NCBI RefSeq assembly: GCF_001625305.1
Contig: NW_017802491.1
Coordinates: 4,724,197 to 4,788,196 of the forward strand
Origin: Branchiostoma belcheri
Taxonomy: Eukaryota; Chordata; Leptocardii; Amphioxiformes; Branchiostomatidae
Direction of reading: 5' to 3'
Length of the DNA stretch: 64,000 bases
Shown piece after piece: positions 1 through 11,705 of this stretch; position 1 is the stretch's first letter; every line of letters starts with the position of its first letter. A program made the position numbers and the translations under genes. The notes beneath the pieces were generated by a model, which did no database searches, was not told where the DNA came from, and worked only from the letters and a program-made list of their open reading frames with translations.

Positions 1-2900
1 ACATGCAGGACCTTACCCCGAACACCAGCCGACCTACTCCGAACCATGGTTTGGAGGCGTTCGGCTGGTGTTCGGGAGGCCACATTCGTGACTGTGTGAC
101 AGGGGGCATAACTGGACACCTCCAATACAATGAATGTTTGTGGTGATTGTTTCTTTAACAATAAAGGTATCGTTATCCAGACCTGTCGATGCGATCAGAA
201 GCCTTTCCCCAGCTCTACTGCTAAGCCAGATTTAATTATATGGATGACATCAAGTGTATGAGAACCCCGAAACTGATGCGAGCGTGCAAATAAAAAAATT
301 ACCTTTTTATGAAATCTACGTGGTCTTGAAGGTAAAATAAATGACTAAACTCACAGAGTATGGTATGGTGAATAATAGACTTTTCAATTTCATTTCTTCA
401 CAATTTTGAATTGATTTTGGCATGTACGACATTGTCGTTTTCCAATGTTTTTATTTTGCAATTTACGGCATATATTTGCTCATTTTGCACTGTACGATTG
501 ATAGTAGAGATAAGGACGTTTTGAGGAAACGGACGAAAATTCATGCTCGCCTGGATTTCATCCATATAATCAAATCAACATGGCCTTATATCGACCGTGT
601 GTGTAAGTGCATCTCCATGAGCGGAGCCGGACCCATGGCGGACCATGTGAGGGCTGTCAGCTCGTATCAGGTCTCATCGTACTCTAGCGATGAACCACGC
701 GATAAGTACGGATGAACTTGATGAGGCGATCTTTAAAAATCCTTTGACCAAAGCCGACAAATAGATTGAGCTGTCCTGAATGATGGTCCTGTATTTTGCA
801 CCCAAGGATAACCACCGATCGGATAATAATCCTTTCACCATTTAAAAGATCACCCAAAAACTACGTTTCTAATGTATATATATATAACCCGCTCATTATA
901 CAGAACATGGGACTATTCATTATCCACTGCCATCAAAGAGGAAGTCAAACCTCATAATAGCAAGCGTGCTGTGGTAGAAGTATAAGTTGAACAGACAGTA
1001 GCTGTATGTTACTTATTGCTTTACGTTACTTTCTTTGGTAACCATTATCATTGATATCACAGCTATTTTTTTTCATCAAGGCATTACCAGGACTTGATTA
1101 GTAAATCCCTACCTTAATCCTCAGGTTCTCCTGTGCCTACATCCACATTGGGCAGCATGTTGCCATCTACTTTCAACAAATAAATCACGCCCATGTATTT
1201 AAGCTTGCTGCGAGAGTAAAGGTCCCAGTACTGGTCTAAACAGGTCACGTATTACTAGCGAGGCATGGGTTATAATAGGTTTAAGGCAGAAACCAGTTGC
1301 CGTCAGGCAGGCTAGGTTCAGCGGAGGGGTCAGATGGAAAAATCCGGCGTGCACGGACCTCATTTACAAATTGAAGCAGTGCGAGGTGCGTCGGTAGGAT
1401 GGCAATGAATGATAAAACATAGAGAGGTGATGATGATGTTGAAATAGAACAAAAGTTGTGGCAAAGACAGTTGTTGTATCTAGAACCGTGTTTTATCCAG
1501 AAGCATGCTCAGGCACGGTTTGGGATGAAAATTGATCCACGAGTATCCAAAACCGTTCCCGGAGCAAATCTACGTTTTGGATACGAAGAGACTATCTAGA
1601 ACCGTACCTGGTACCATAACTCATTTACGCATAGAACTAGATACAGTGCTGGATACGATTAGCACGTTCCTGTGTTCTGATTGCTTCTAGCATAGTTCGA
1701 TAATCAGTTGCGAGGTTTTCTCACCAATAGAATGATCGATTCCTACTATTCATGTTGAAGACCACACAAATACAGGGAAGGTGCCATCGTTTCCTCTTCC
1801 CTCATACTTGAGCATTACCGTATAACGATTTTTCTGCGACCTCCGCCTAAACCACACACATAAAGACTACATCTGCAGCAAAATTCGATACGTGCCCTGG
1901 CAACGGAATGGTACTGGATGAACCGGTATTAACCAGTTACTACCAGTTACATTCGCTTTTTGATGTAATAACGACCGGATTTTTTTAAAGAACGAAGTCA
2001 GAGCTTAAGTCGATATTGACTGCGGGAAAATGGGTTGATCAGATGTAAATTCGCTGTCTCTTATCATGACAATGACTCTATCGGCTAGAAGGTATCCAAT
2101 ACAGTTACAGTGTGACAATTTGAAAATATACGACATGCACTTGACGTTTTATCATATACAACAGAGCATGCGGGCAGCCTAACTGTAGTAAATAGCGAGG
2201 AGGTGTTATATATCCTGCTTAAGTAAAATGCAGATACATATATGCGCGTCTGTCAGTCAACTAACGGCTGTGTATTCAGATGCACGGGCGCGTGTCATTG
2301 CATTTTAATTATTCAACGAGTTATTATTAATGTAGCCACAAATCGGAGTATGATCTACTCTTATCGTGAGTGTGAAAACGTTTAGGGATTAAAGAAGAGT
2401 CTTCTGAATTCAAAAGAAATTGTTTCAAATGTATTCTTATCTTTGAAGAACTCTGGAGAAATAGTTAATACAAGTTGCATCACATTTCCATTATGCTTAT
2501 CTCAAGCGAAACTTGCAAAAGCTTTATCAAATGCAGATACCAAAAACAAAACGAAAGTTCTTTTGAAATTAGATACAACCATAGCCACTGCTAGCCTAAC
2601 CACATTAGCAAACGATATATGACGTTTCAGACATCTGAAGAGACTATAATGATATAAAATGCCTAATGCGATTTATGTTCTCACATATTCTCATTTAATC
2701 AACCCCTACCTACGCGCTTGATATCAAAGTTGTTGCTGGGTCTGACTGGTAACGAGACATGACAGATTGTTGCACGTGGTTAAACAGGCGACGTCTTTGT
2801 ATCAGAATAATACCGTAATTCAATCCATGCCTTCGGGGTGCACCAACAAGATTTCATTCCCCATAAAAGGCCAAATTCATTGAGTGTAAGATAACATTGC
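1..2900. other. Gene-poor region with scattered repeats
   Basis: No convincing gene. A perfect 16-bp inverted repeat (17-32 with 61-76, arm CCCGAACACCAGCCGA) forms a hairpin at the very start. Positions 895-1010 hold one copy of a dispersed repeat found again at 18288-18410. An open frame at 422-715 has AT-rich, non-coding-looking composition except for its last 100 bases. The rest is AT-rich and I see nothing else in it. Confidence 0.6.
1480..1680. repeat. ATCCAGAACC repeat family, copy 1
   Basis: The stretch contains repeated ATCCAGAACCGTG motifs and their reverse complement CACGGTTCTGGAT, spaced by short unique pieces. The same arrangement recurs near 11398, 14870, 20660, 35310 and 55893. 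No coding potential is seen. The alternating inverted motifs fit a non-autonomous, hairpin-forming DNA element; the exact ends are not clear. Confidence 0.6.
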
Positions 2901-3167
2901 TATCAATGGGGCCCATTATGTCTAAAAGATGCCAGTATCATGCTGCGTATATGTAGCAACTATGAAAACACTTGGCTCTCAACAATACTTCTAAAAGACC
3001 AGCTACTTGTCGTTTGTCATTGTTCCTTAACATGGGTATCAAATGGGGCCCATTATGTCTAAAAGATGCCGGTATCATGCTGCATATATATGGCAGCTAT
3101 GAAAACATTTGGCTCTCAATAATACGTCTAGTAACTACTTCTCATTTGTCACTGTTCCTTATGTGGG
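2901..3167. repeat. Two-copy tandem repeat, unit about 135 bp
   Basis: Copy 1 is 2901-3036 and copy 2 is 3037-3167. Both begin with TATCAA(A)TGGGGCCCATT and continue through the words TCTAAAAGATGCC, TATGAAAACA and TTGGCTCTCAA. The copies differ by scattered substitutions and small indels. The short open frame spanning them is a by-product of the repeat. Confidence 0.85.
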
Positions 3168-3315
3168 TTTTAGGCCTTTAACCATCGCGCTAACAGTAGC
3201 ACCAGGTGGCTGAGTTTGTTCTAGCATCCAGGCAGGTCATTTATCGACCCGGGCAAACTGCGTAACCTGGCACTAATGGCACTCATTATACAGTGTGCCT
3301 CCCCTGCCGAGAGAT

Positions 3316-3850
3316 ACATGTACACGCGATATGAAGCTATATAACGTGCTTCACAAGATGTTAGTAATTTTTCATCCCGTACTTTAGGAGTATATCAGCT
3401 CTGCCTGTATATCATTGCTTTCATAGAACCGAGAATGATATATTGCACACTTATGGCCTTATTATAAAATATGTCTCCATGCTACGAAATACGTATATAT
3501 ACACTCGATATGAAGTTACCTGACGTGGTTTCAACAATGTTAGTAATTTTTCATCCCATGCTTTAGGAGTGTATCAGATCTGCTTGTAGAAGACTATACC
3601 ATCTCTTGTGTAGACCCGAGAATGATATATTTCACACTTATGGCCTTATTATATAATATATCTCCCTGCTAAGAAATACGTACTCGTACACTCGATATGA
3701 AGTTATATAACGTGACCACCACTATGATACGTATTTTTCATCCCATAAATTGAGAGCATACCGGCTATGTACTTAAAAGGTTATGCCATCGTTTTCATAG
3801 AGCTGCAAGTGATGTATTTCACACTTATACCCTAAAATATACACTTCTGA
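3316..3850. repeat. Three-copy tandem repeat, unit about 180 bp
   Basis: The anchor word GATATGAAG occurs at about 3328, 3507 and 3694. Each is followed by the same order of words: a long T-rich stretch with TTTTTCATCCC, a TATCAG/ACCGGC segment, a GAATGATATATT-like word and CACACTTATGGCC. This is a small satellite-like array of diverged copies. Confidence 0.85.
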
Positions 3851-3949
3851 TGATACGGATAAGGCAGGAATGCTTTCTGAACTATGACGTATCTTTCGTA
3901 ATTGTAACTTTATTTCACACCTTTTTTTTTTCTTTTTTTTCTTTTTTTA

Positions 3950-4266
3950 TCTCAGAGCAGAGTCCGGTAGAGGCTACTCTGCTCTGAGATGATAGTTACT
4001 TTACTGGTAACTATCATCTCAGAGCAGAGCAAATGATATCATCTCATAACAGAGCCCGGTAAAGGCTACTCTGCTCTGAGATGATAGTTACTACTGGTAA
4101 CTTATCATCTCAGAGCAGAGCAGATGATATCATATCTCAGAGAAAGTAGAAATCGGCGAAATAGAGAGATAACATGCCCGGTGAGTTAGTCCGCATAGAG
4201 TACATACTGCCACTGCCAAGGGCTATGGACAATTCTACTCTGTACATCTGCTTCCCGGTAGAGGCT
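3950..4266. mobile_element. Nested MITE hairpins (TCTCAGAGCAGAG and CCGGTAGAGGCT ends)
   Basis: Two tandem hairpin units are built from TCTCAGAGCAGAG and its complement CTCTGCTCTGAGA, separated by GGTAGAGGCTACT and by the palindromic GATAGTTACT...GTAACTATC stretch. They are followed by a segment beginning GTAGAAATCGGCGAAATAG and ending CTTCCCGGTAGAGGCT. That ending is the terminal word of the MITE copies at 5174, 5417 and 55192, so one element has probably inserted in or been built from another. Confidence 0.7.
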
Positions 4267-5173
4267 AACTAGTTACTACTTTGTGTTTTATATGCCCCCA
4301 TCTTGGGCAGTGATGTGGGGCAATCAAAAATTACTATAATTTGCTCTAGCAAATGTCGGCCTTTCTATCATTAATTAAAGACCTGCCATTCACTAAAGGA
4401 TTCAACTCTTCATCGCAGAACATTCTTGTCACAACTTGTAAAAAGTCTAAATATTAAATTTGTTTTATGGCCTTTTATACATAAAACTTTTTGTATGATG
4501 CAAACGCGTACAAATCGTCTCGTAAATGCCTCTCAAAAATACAACTATATTATTTCTCAGCTTTAAACTACAATAAAATCACCTTTATTCTACTTAAATG
4601 CCTACAAAATATACTGAAAGGTCGACGACATAAATTATGTTAATAAGCTGCAGTACCGGTTACGACCGCATGGGCTTGTCCCTGGATAGTATACAAAATG
4701 CCAATTCCAAACCTCTTTGCCTTAACAGTTAATTCCTCTCGATACTTTTAGAGGCTTTTAATAATAATAGTAGGAAACACATGTTGTAATGGAGGTAGTT
4801 TAGAAGGACAGGTAGTTTCCAAGAAATGCGCGGTAGGGGGCGGACATCAGGTAGGCATAACCGTGAGACCTGCTTTAGCCTTAGGTTAATAAGGTGACCG
4901 GGCCGGGGTTACAGGCAAAACCAATAACATTCAATTACACCCTATTTCCATTAGATGCCGATCGCTGACCGATCAAAATTAGATTTGAGTGGCCGCTGCT
5001 TTCATAACCGGAATATGATGAAACTATCATCAGGTTGGTGAATGGTAAAGTTCTTTTTGTTTTACATGAGCCAACATTTCGATGACCGCCTGTCATCTTC
5101 ATTAGGGCTAACAACTGGTTTACTGAAACCAGTCATATTGGCTGATGAATTTTGGCATAAGATCTTTGGGAAT
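4267..5173. other. Intergenic, no gene seen
   Basis: AT-rich sequence with no coding signal. Positions 5040-5160 hold a worn hairpin with CATTTCGATGACCGCCTGTCATC, related to the MITE copies inside the NXPE region (57240 and 58857). Confidence 0.5.
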
Positions 5174-5295
5174 AGCCTCTACCAGGCTTCGGGAGTAGAA
5201 ATCGGCCAAATAGACAGATAGCATGCCGACTCCCCTGAAATATAGCATGCCAGGGGAGTTGGCATGCTATCTGTCTATTTGGCCGATTTCTACTC
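5174..5295. mobile_element. MITE with long hairpin, CTCTACCAGGCTTCGG family
   Basis: The element starts with the family end AGCCTCTACCAGGCTTCGG. From 5193 to 5295 it folds on itself: an arm of about 45 bases beginning GAGTAGAAATCGGCC pairs with its reverse complement, with about one mismatch and a loop of roughly 13 bases. It ends at a T-rich stretch. Confidence 0.85.
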
Positions 5296-5416
5296 TTTTT
5301 TTTATTTTTTTATTTTTTTAATAAATCATTCTTTTTATTGTTTCCAAAATTCACACAAAAGAAAGCATGGCACACCTTAAGATCATCCATCCCAACAGTA
5401 ATAGTCACCGAATTCT

Positions 5417-5623
5417 AGCCTCTACCAGGCTTCGTGAGGTGGCTGGAAAGAGTAGAAATTGTCCAGATAGAGAGATAACATGCCAAGGAAGTTGGTCCGC
5501 TAGAGAGTACAGTTTTCCGCACCCGAAATGTACTGTCTAGCCGACAACCCCCCCTGGTATGTTAACTGGCTTTCTGGCCAATTTTTACTCTACCCAGCCG
5601 CTTCCCGGAGCCTGGTAGAGGCT
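5417..5623. mobile_element. MITE, CTCTACCAGGCTTCGG family, 207 bp
   Basis: It starts AGCCTCTACCAGGCTTCG and ends with the inverted sequence GAGCCTGGTAGAGGCT. Inside are AGAGTAGAAATTGTCCAGATAG and its imperfect inverse near the right end, so the whole element is one long imperfect inverted repeat. No open frame is present. It is the same family as 5174 and 55192. Confidence 0.85.
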
Positions 5624-8600
5624 ACCCGAGGTCTACCCTGACGCGACGCGAACCGAATCATCCTGACGACTTCCGCCGCTCGCCGCCGCCCGCCGGACGC
5701 CAGGTTTTAATTCCGTTCCGGTGTGCTGATTCTGTGAAAGCTCCATCCATCACATGAAATCAAGCGATCATTCGCTCCTCAATCAATTCTAATTAATAGG
5801 GGCTGTCCGAACCGTTTGTCATGGCGAACCCTCTGCGGTCTGTTAAACAATATCATACAGCAGCTTCGGCTAAAAGTCCTTCCAAATGTGGGCACGCTGA
5901 TGGAATACATAATTATACCACATGCATGGACATAGATTATTATGCCACGTCGTTCATAGATTATTATCGTTGTTACCATTAATGCAATTGGTATGGATTT
6001 GATCTTAGATATTTCAAATACCAAATCATAACAGCAGGATGAATAGATAATAAACTGGCATTGTAACTAAGCAATGAACCAGTAGTCTTTCGGATAGAGT
6101 GCACGTACTTGGACATCCGATTGCCTATTGGATGTTTTTATACCCATCAGGAAATATAAGAACATATCTTAGGTTTGTACGTTTCAATCTAGATGGTATT
6201 ACGGTTCAATCTCGTTTACTTCTTACGACAAGCAATATAGCATCAATGCAGGATATATGTCTGTCTGAAACATCGGCCGCTATTTGTTTATAGATGCATG
6301 TCAAAAGTTCAATCCATTCGGTGAATTTATGAAGAGTCATATCTTGATATTAGTATCGACAAGAACATAGAGATAGGCCCATCTCGAAGATAAAACAGCT
6401 ACATGTATGTAGCGCAGGGGTTTTAAGGTGTCTGTTTCAAATTGACGTCAGAGCACCAGATTTAGCATTTGATGGAGCCGGGCCCTAATGGGCTTCTGTA
6501 CACACAGGCAGCAAGATTTAAAAACTAAAAGTCACTCATGCCGATCAACATGCGTCATGCGGGGATGGTTCTTTCTGTAGGAGCAGTTTCGTCTCCCGAT
6601 GATAGTTGAACGTACACGTAACTATGACGCGGGTAAAAAGTCAGAATGAACTTTGAACTTTATCAATTATACTACGTTGCAGACTTATACTAACATACAT
6701 AGTAGCTTAAATTGTGTCGCATTTTTATGTACAACAGTTTGTAAATTATTATCAGAAAGTGAAGGAAAGAAAAATGGCTGATCTAGACCGTTATTTACAA
6801 TAGTGTAGATTTACGTACTGACTGTATCTCTGGTAGGTCAACAAAAGGTAAAAATCCATAGCTTGTGTTACACAATCTCTCGCTCTCCGAGAATCTGTGA
6901 CCATACATCTCTAACTCGAAAGAGCCAATCCCATTCCAAGAACTACCAATAGGACCTCGGGGTTCTTTATCACTTTCAACATCAGCCCAATAGGAGCTCA
7001 GGATTCTCTAGCCTGTCAATCAACAGTTTCCAATTCTCCTGACTTAAGAGATGTTCATCAAACTTGTAGACCTGACCAGCGGGAGGGCTGTTAGAAGACT
7101 GATGTAGTCAGGCTACTTTACTTACATGCAGTTCTTACTCTTGACCGAGTGGAATAAATCACCCCGTCCCCTGCTGCCCTTCAGACTTTGGGGAACGATT
7201 TGGTGGGAAAGTAATCAGACTAAGGCGAGGTTTGGATGGTTTGTGTGACCTGTGCGCGCCGCTGAACATCAGGTTCAACTCCAGGGGCAGCGACAAACGT
7301 CATGGCAATCATTTCAACTGTTTGAACTCATCTTCAAGCAGATGTAAGTGTTCAACGTAGTGTTTTACGGGTATTTTTGCAACATTTTATGAGTCTACAA
7401 GTTTTACACATTTGTAACTCGTCATAGGAAAACGACTTAGAGAGTACAATTATACTAGAAATACGTAACTTTTAAACTGATTATAGATTACAAATACTCC
7501 TGAGTGTCACTGTTATTCAAATAAGAATATAGAATACTAGTAATACGAATACAGTACTATAAATACAAAATAAACTGTGAGGAAAATACTGAAGTAGAGG
7601 ATGTCTCATTGACGGCTTGATTAACAACAAAAAAAATGCAAAACATTATTATTACAGTCCAAACAGAGGTTTAGGCTTCGGTCCATTTTTGACATGTTTT
7701 AGGCGTTTTTATCGAACTTTTCTGTTTGTTCTGGTATGTTGTTATTTCGCCATCATCGCCATTGTAGCTGAGGTCACTTTTGATTACACGGAGATAGTGT
7801 GAAAAGCTTAATATAAACTTTATGCACATCAGTTGTAGTTTAATAGTTTGATAGCGTTTCGTCCTAGGCCAACGGCTTATACCTCTTCTCAGAAAGAGCA
7901 GCTCTCTTCTAGTGATTTGTGGTGACCTCGGGAAATCACGGTGTGCACCTCATCATTGAGGAAGTGTAGTGGTATGAATAACTCATGCCGTACATACATG
8001 TACGTGTATCAGGGCACGTAAATTTTCTCTGACTTTAGCTAACCAGGTCTCTATAATACTATAATCTCCATGTTCATGCAAATCGATACGAGTACTTTTG
8101 GGGCAATCTACGAGGGTCATTGCACCATGGAGGTCATAGCATCAAATTCGGCAAAGCAAAAATAAAATCAATACAAATAAACTGCAGTAAAACAATACCC
8201 TTTGTAAGGTAAGGCCTAATCGAATTTTTTACTCTGGGTAGCGGCAACTGAAAACGAAATCATGGTCCGCGCGCTGTATTTCACAGGGAAGGTGAAAAAA
8301 ACACATAGAAATTAATTTCTGTCTCTCTTGTCAACAATGAAACGTAAAATAACATAACAGAGGAGCACCCAAAACTAGCATATACCGTTGCCAACAATAA
8401 AGCAGAAGTTGACAAATTGTCCAAGGCTAAAACGGTTAGGCATACTTCTAATAACAATATTATTGTCTTTTGCTCTAGACTAATCTTACTGCTGCAGTAA
8501 TATCGTGCGTAAACGGGTTACTAGGTCAATCAATCGAACCATAAATGATTCCGGAACGACATCCTTGTTTGTCTTCATCTGTTGTTGATGGCATTCTGAG

Positions 8601-9524
8601 CGCAGACTGGCTTGAATTGCTTTTTTATGCTGCGGTTGGTACATATAAGCGATCACGTTGATCACTGTTTTGCCATGTAAAGAATGCCTTTGTGCTATTA
8701 AAAACATCTTGCGGTCTCCAGCCCAGATGTCAAGTCGTTACGTTAGTTTTCAATTGTCTCAGAGGAGACGCTACATTTCCAAAAACACTCCCATAGTCTT
8801 GGAAATGAAAGGTAGGACCTATCAACATTTCAGGTGACGTATGGAAACATGGTATCTAAGATGAGGAAAGGACATGTCTTTTCCATTCTTGGATCAAAGT
8901 TGAGTTCAAAGACTTAATCTGTAAGAAAATTTGCCTTTCTTCTTGAGCTATAAACCTGCCGTTGGGATACAGTCATTGTTTTGATTTGTCGAAATTAGGA
9001 TGATTCCCATGCGCTTCAACATGATATATACTTATATTTAACCTTCAATCAGATATTTAGGTGGCTGCAAGACAGTATCACACTGGCAAGACATGCGCAG
9101 TATCAAATTGGCCAGGCAGTATCAAACTGGCCGGGCAGTAGAATAAAAGATAGCCCGATAAAAGCGCCTAATGCACGTCAAAAATAAGCCTAAGCCTAAA
9201 CCTCTGCTTGTAGAGTGTTGTACAGAAGACCTCCTACAAACATGCCCTATGCAGAGCAGCTGAGCGGGAATTGGAGCCGCACGGTCCAGCGCACCCTCCC
9301 AGGCCGTAACCGCGGGAATTATCGATCGAAACCCCGCTCGAAGAATGACATCTTTATCGGGAGAAATCCTCGTAACAACATGTGGCCCAAACTGGACTGA
9401 AGCGGATGTTGTTTTGATGTGGACTGATCAGAACGTACGTTGACGTTCAGGCTCTTTTTCTCTAGTCTAGCTGCGTTGATTCCTCATATTCTACACTAGA
9501 CCTAAATCCTAATGGGGTTAGGGT
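5624..9524. other. Intergenic, no supported gene
   Basis: A short CpG-rich patch at 5636-5710 (CGCCGCTCGCCGCCGCCCGC core) could be a promoter or first-exon remnant, but no exon with credible splice sites follows. The remainder is AT-rich with only short open frames. A stretch at 9060-9140 repeats AAACTGGCC-like words three times. Confidence 0.5.
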
Positions 9525-9719
9525 AGTAGAATTCGGCAGACATAGGGTCTGACTGGCCGGGAGAGTGGGTCCACCGCTAGGGTTTCTTTTCCCCCTGTGA
9601 AGATATCTGCGTGGGCAAATGAACTCTACGGTACTGGCAAAACTCCCCTGGCCAATTATTCTCCTTATTTGGCTAAATTCCACTGTTACTGAACCAGTCG
9701 TGTTAGTCTGCTGGAGACT
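9525..9719. mobile_element. MITE of the GTCTCC...GGAGACT family
   Basis: A non-coding element ending in GTCTGCTGGAGACT. It contains AAAACTCCCCTGGCCAATTATTC and ATTTGGCTAAATTCC, words that recur in opposite or direct orientation at 10469-10642, 61109-61283 and 63439-63658. The left boundary is uncertain. Confidence 0.65.
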
Positions 9720-10468
9720 AGATTCATTAGGACTACTCATTATTATTGGCGCTTGTCGATAAAAACAACAATTAAGGTAGCTCATCATTCTCATGGTCCG
9801 TATGAAAGGAGTAATTACCGAACGCCTTACGGTGACCCAAGGCACAAAACCAAACAAGATATACACAAAATAAAGGAAATGTCAAACGGTGACGATCATG
9901 GATTCAGGCAGTTACATATGGACGCACGTATGTTTTTATATAACTGCACTACTGAAGGCACATATACCCGTACGATCGTCAATGCTGCCCCGTGGAACAC
10001 CTGATAAAAAGAACGACAAAACGTTTCTTCCCGACGGATTTACCATATCAAGTCGCCTCAAGATACATTCCGATAAGTAAATACGATAAGACGCGCTTAC
10101 CAGCTTAAGAAATGAAGAAATCGGTCCCAGCCCGCCTTGTAGAAATCCGAAAGCTTGAAGGCTTGTTGTCAGAACCCAGAGACGTCTCCACCATATTTTT
10201 GAGCAGGTGTCTGTGTGTCCATGAGACGGCGGTGGGCGGGAGTGGATGAGAGGTTTTACCGGGAAGGCGCGCTGCGTACTGTCCCAGAAACTCGTTCCAC
10301 GTCCGATACCTGTGCTGACGTCGCGCGGACACACCTGCGGCAGCGCCCTCTGTACGAACCACGCACTCACCGGCTGTACTCAGGCACCACGTGATCACAG
10401 ACTGCCTCCATCATTCACTCAATATTCATGCACAGATTCTCCTCCTCTCACGGCTGAGTCTAGCATGC
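9720..10468. other. Intergenic with CpG-rich patch (10160-10400)
   Basis: The patch at 10160-10400 is GC- and CpG-rich. It is open in two frames on the minus strand and ends at a good minus-strand donor (CTG|GTAAGC at 10095-10100), so it may be a first exon or promoter of an undetected gene. I recognise no domain in either frame and cannot choose a frame, so no gene is called. Confidence 0.35.
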
Positions 10469-10642
10469 AGCCTCCATCAGACCTTCCTACCGGGGTACGG
10501 ATTGTAGAATTCGCAATAATTGACCAGGAGAGTCAGTCAATTTTCCCCTCCTAATAGACTCTAAGCTCCTCTCGCCGATTCTTCTCCCTATTTGACTAAA
10601 GTTTGCTGTTTTTGAAACTGCGTTGTTAGTTATTTGGAGACT
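10469..10642. mobile_element. MITE of the GTCTCC...GGAGACT family
   Basis: It starts AGCCTCCATCAGACC and ends TATTTGGAGACT. Internally AATAATTGACCAGGAGAG and CTATTTGACTAAAGTTTGC match the related copies at 9525, 61109 and 63439. No coding potential. Confidence 0.7.
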
Positions 10643-11397
10643 ATGTATATACAATTTTATGACGATATCAGAAACCAATTATTTATTATTTACCATCGTT
10701 TCCAAAATACACCCTTGCTCCCCCTCTATTTCTAACCATGAGAAAACAATTTTACGACTAAAATCAAAGACCCAAATATCGTGGAAGAAAAGAAGAAGTC
10801 AAACCTAGCAAAACTTGTACCGTGTATGTTGTTGACTGTAGTATAAAATAGCGTTGTCCCTTATGTATTTTCTTTTACACGTTGTGTGTACTTGCAATTA
10901 GCCCTGGGGCATGTATTTGCTGTAAACTCTATCTATCTATATACACACGGAGACAAATCAACTACCTTCCAACAATGACAAATATTGTGTCTTATCAGCA
11001 AAAAGGGCACATGAAATATTTATAGTGTTTTGCGCCGTGCTAGCGTATCGCAGCAAGATACAATGTTTTATTTAGTTCGACCTAAAAAGAATACGATTGA
11101 TAAAAAAAAATCAATCTATTTGGTGCGGCGCTGTTTTTGACCAGTAAGGTTTGACCTGGTTTAAAATTGCAGGCAGGATGACTGGGGTACTCATTAACTA
11201 GCTTCTATTATTCTTTCCAATTAATTGGCATTATGGTTATGAAAATTCATAGGAAGATTACTCATTGCAAGCACGTAGTAAGATAGCCCGTGCATAGACT
11301 GTACCTCATCACCTTCACTTAGCTTGTCTTGCCTACATTACAGGTTATTTCATTGGCTTGTGAAAAACCTTGTGAAAACGATGGTATGTGGAAACTA
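10643..11397. other. Intergenic, no gene seen
   Basis: AT-rich. The beginning (about 10655-10740) matches a segment in the intron of the middle NXPE gene at 54110-54200 (shared words TTTTATGA, GATATCAGAAAC, ATTTACCATCGT), so it is another dispersed repeat. Nothing else is recognised. Confidence 0.5.
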
Positions 11398-11705
11398 TTG
11401 TATCCGTGTATCCAGAACCGTGCCTATCTAGTTTCAATGCCTGAATGGGTCAGGGTTAGGATCACATACGGTTCTGGATAGCCTCCGCGTATTCAAGAAC
11501 GTAGATTTCTCCGGGCACGAATCGTGATACGCATGAGCTATCCAGAACCGCCTGAGTATGGTTCTGGATAAAGCACAGTTCTTGATACACGTGAACTATC
11601 CAGAACCGAACCGAACCCGAGTATGGTTCTGGATATGCGCGGATTATCCAGAACCGTGTCTGAGCATGGTTCTGGATGAAGCACGATTCTGGATAGCACT
11701 CCGAC
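11398..11705. repeat. ATCCAGAACC repeat family, expanded copy
   Basis: At least ten occurrences of TCCAGAACC or its complement GGTTCTGGA within 310 bases, in alternating orientation. Typical words are ACTATCCAGAACCG and ATGGTTCTGGAT. This is the densest copy of the family in the window and appears to have grown by internal duplication. The open frame across it is an artefact of the repeat. Confidence 0.8.

Noticed and set aside
422..715. Open frame of 97 codons (plus)
   Set aside because: AT-rich, no domain, no splice or promoter support; only the last third has coding-like composition.
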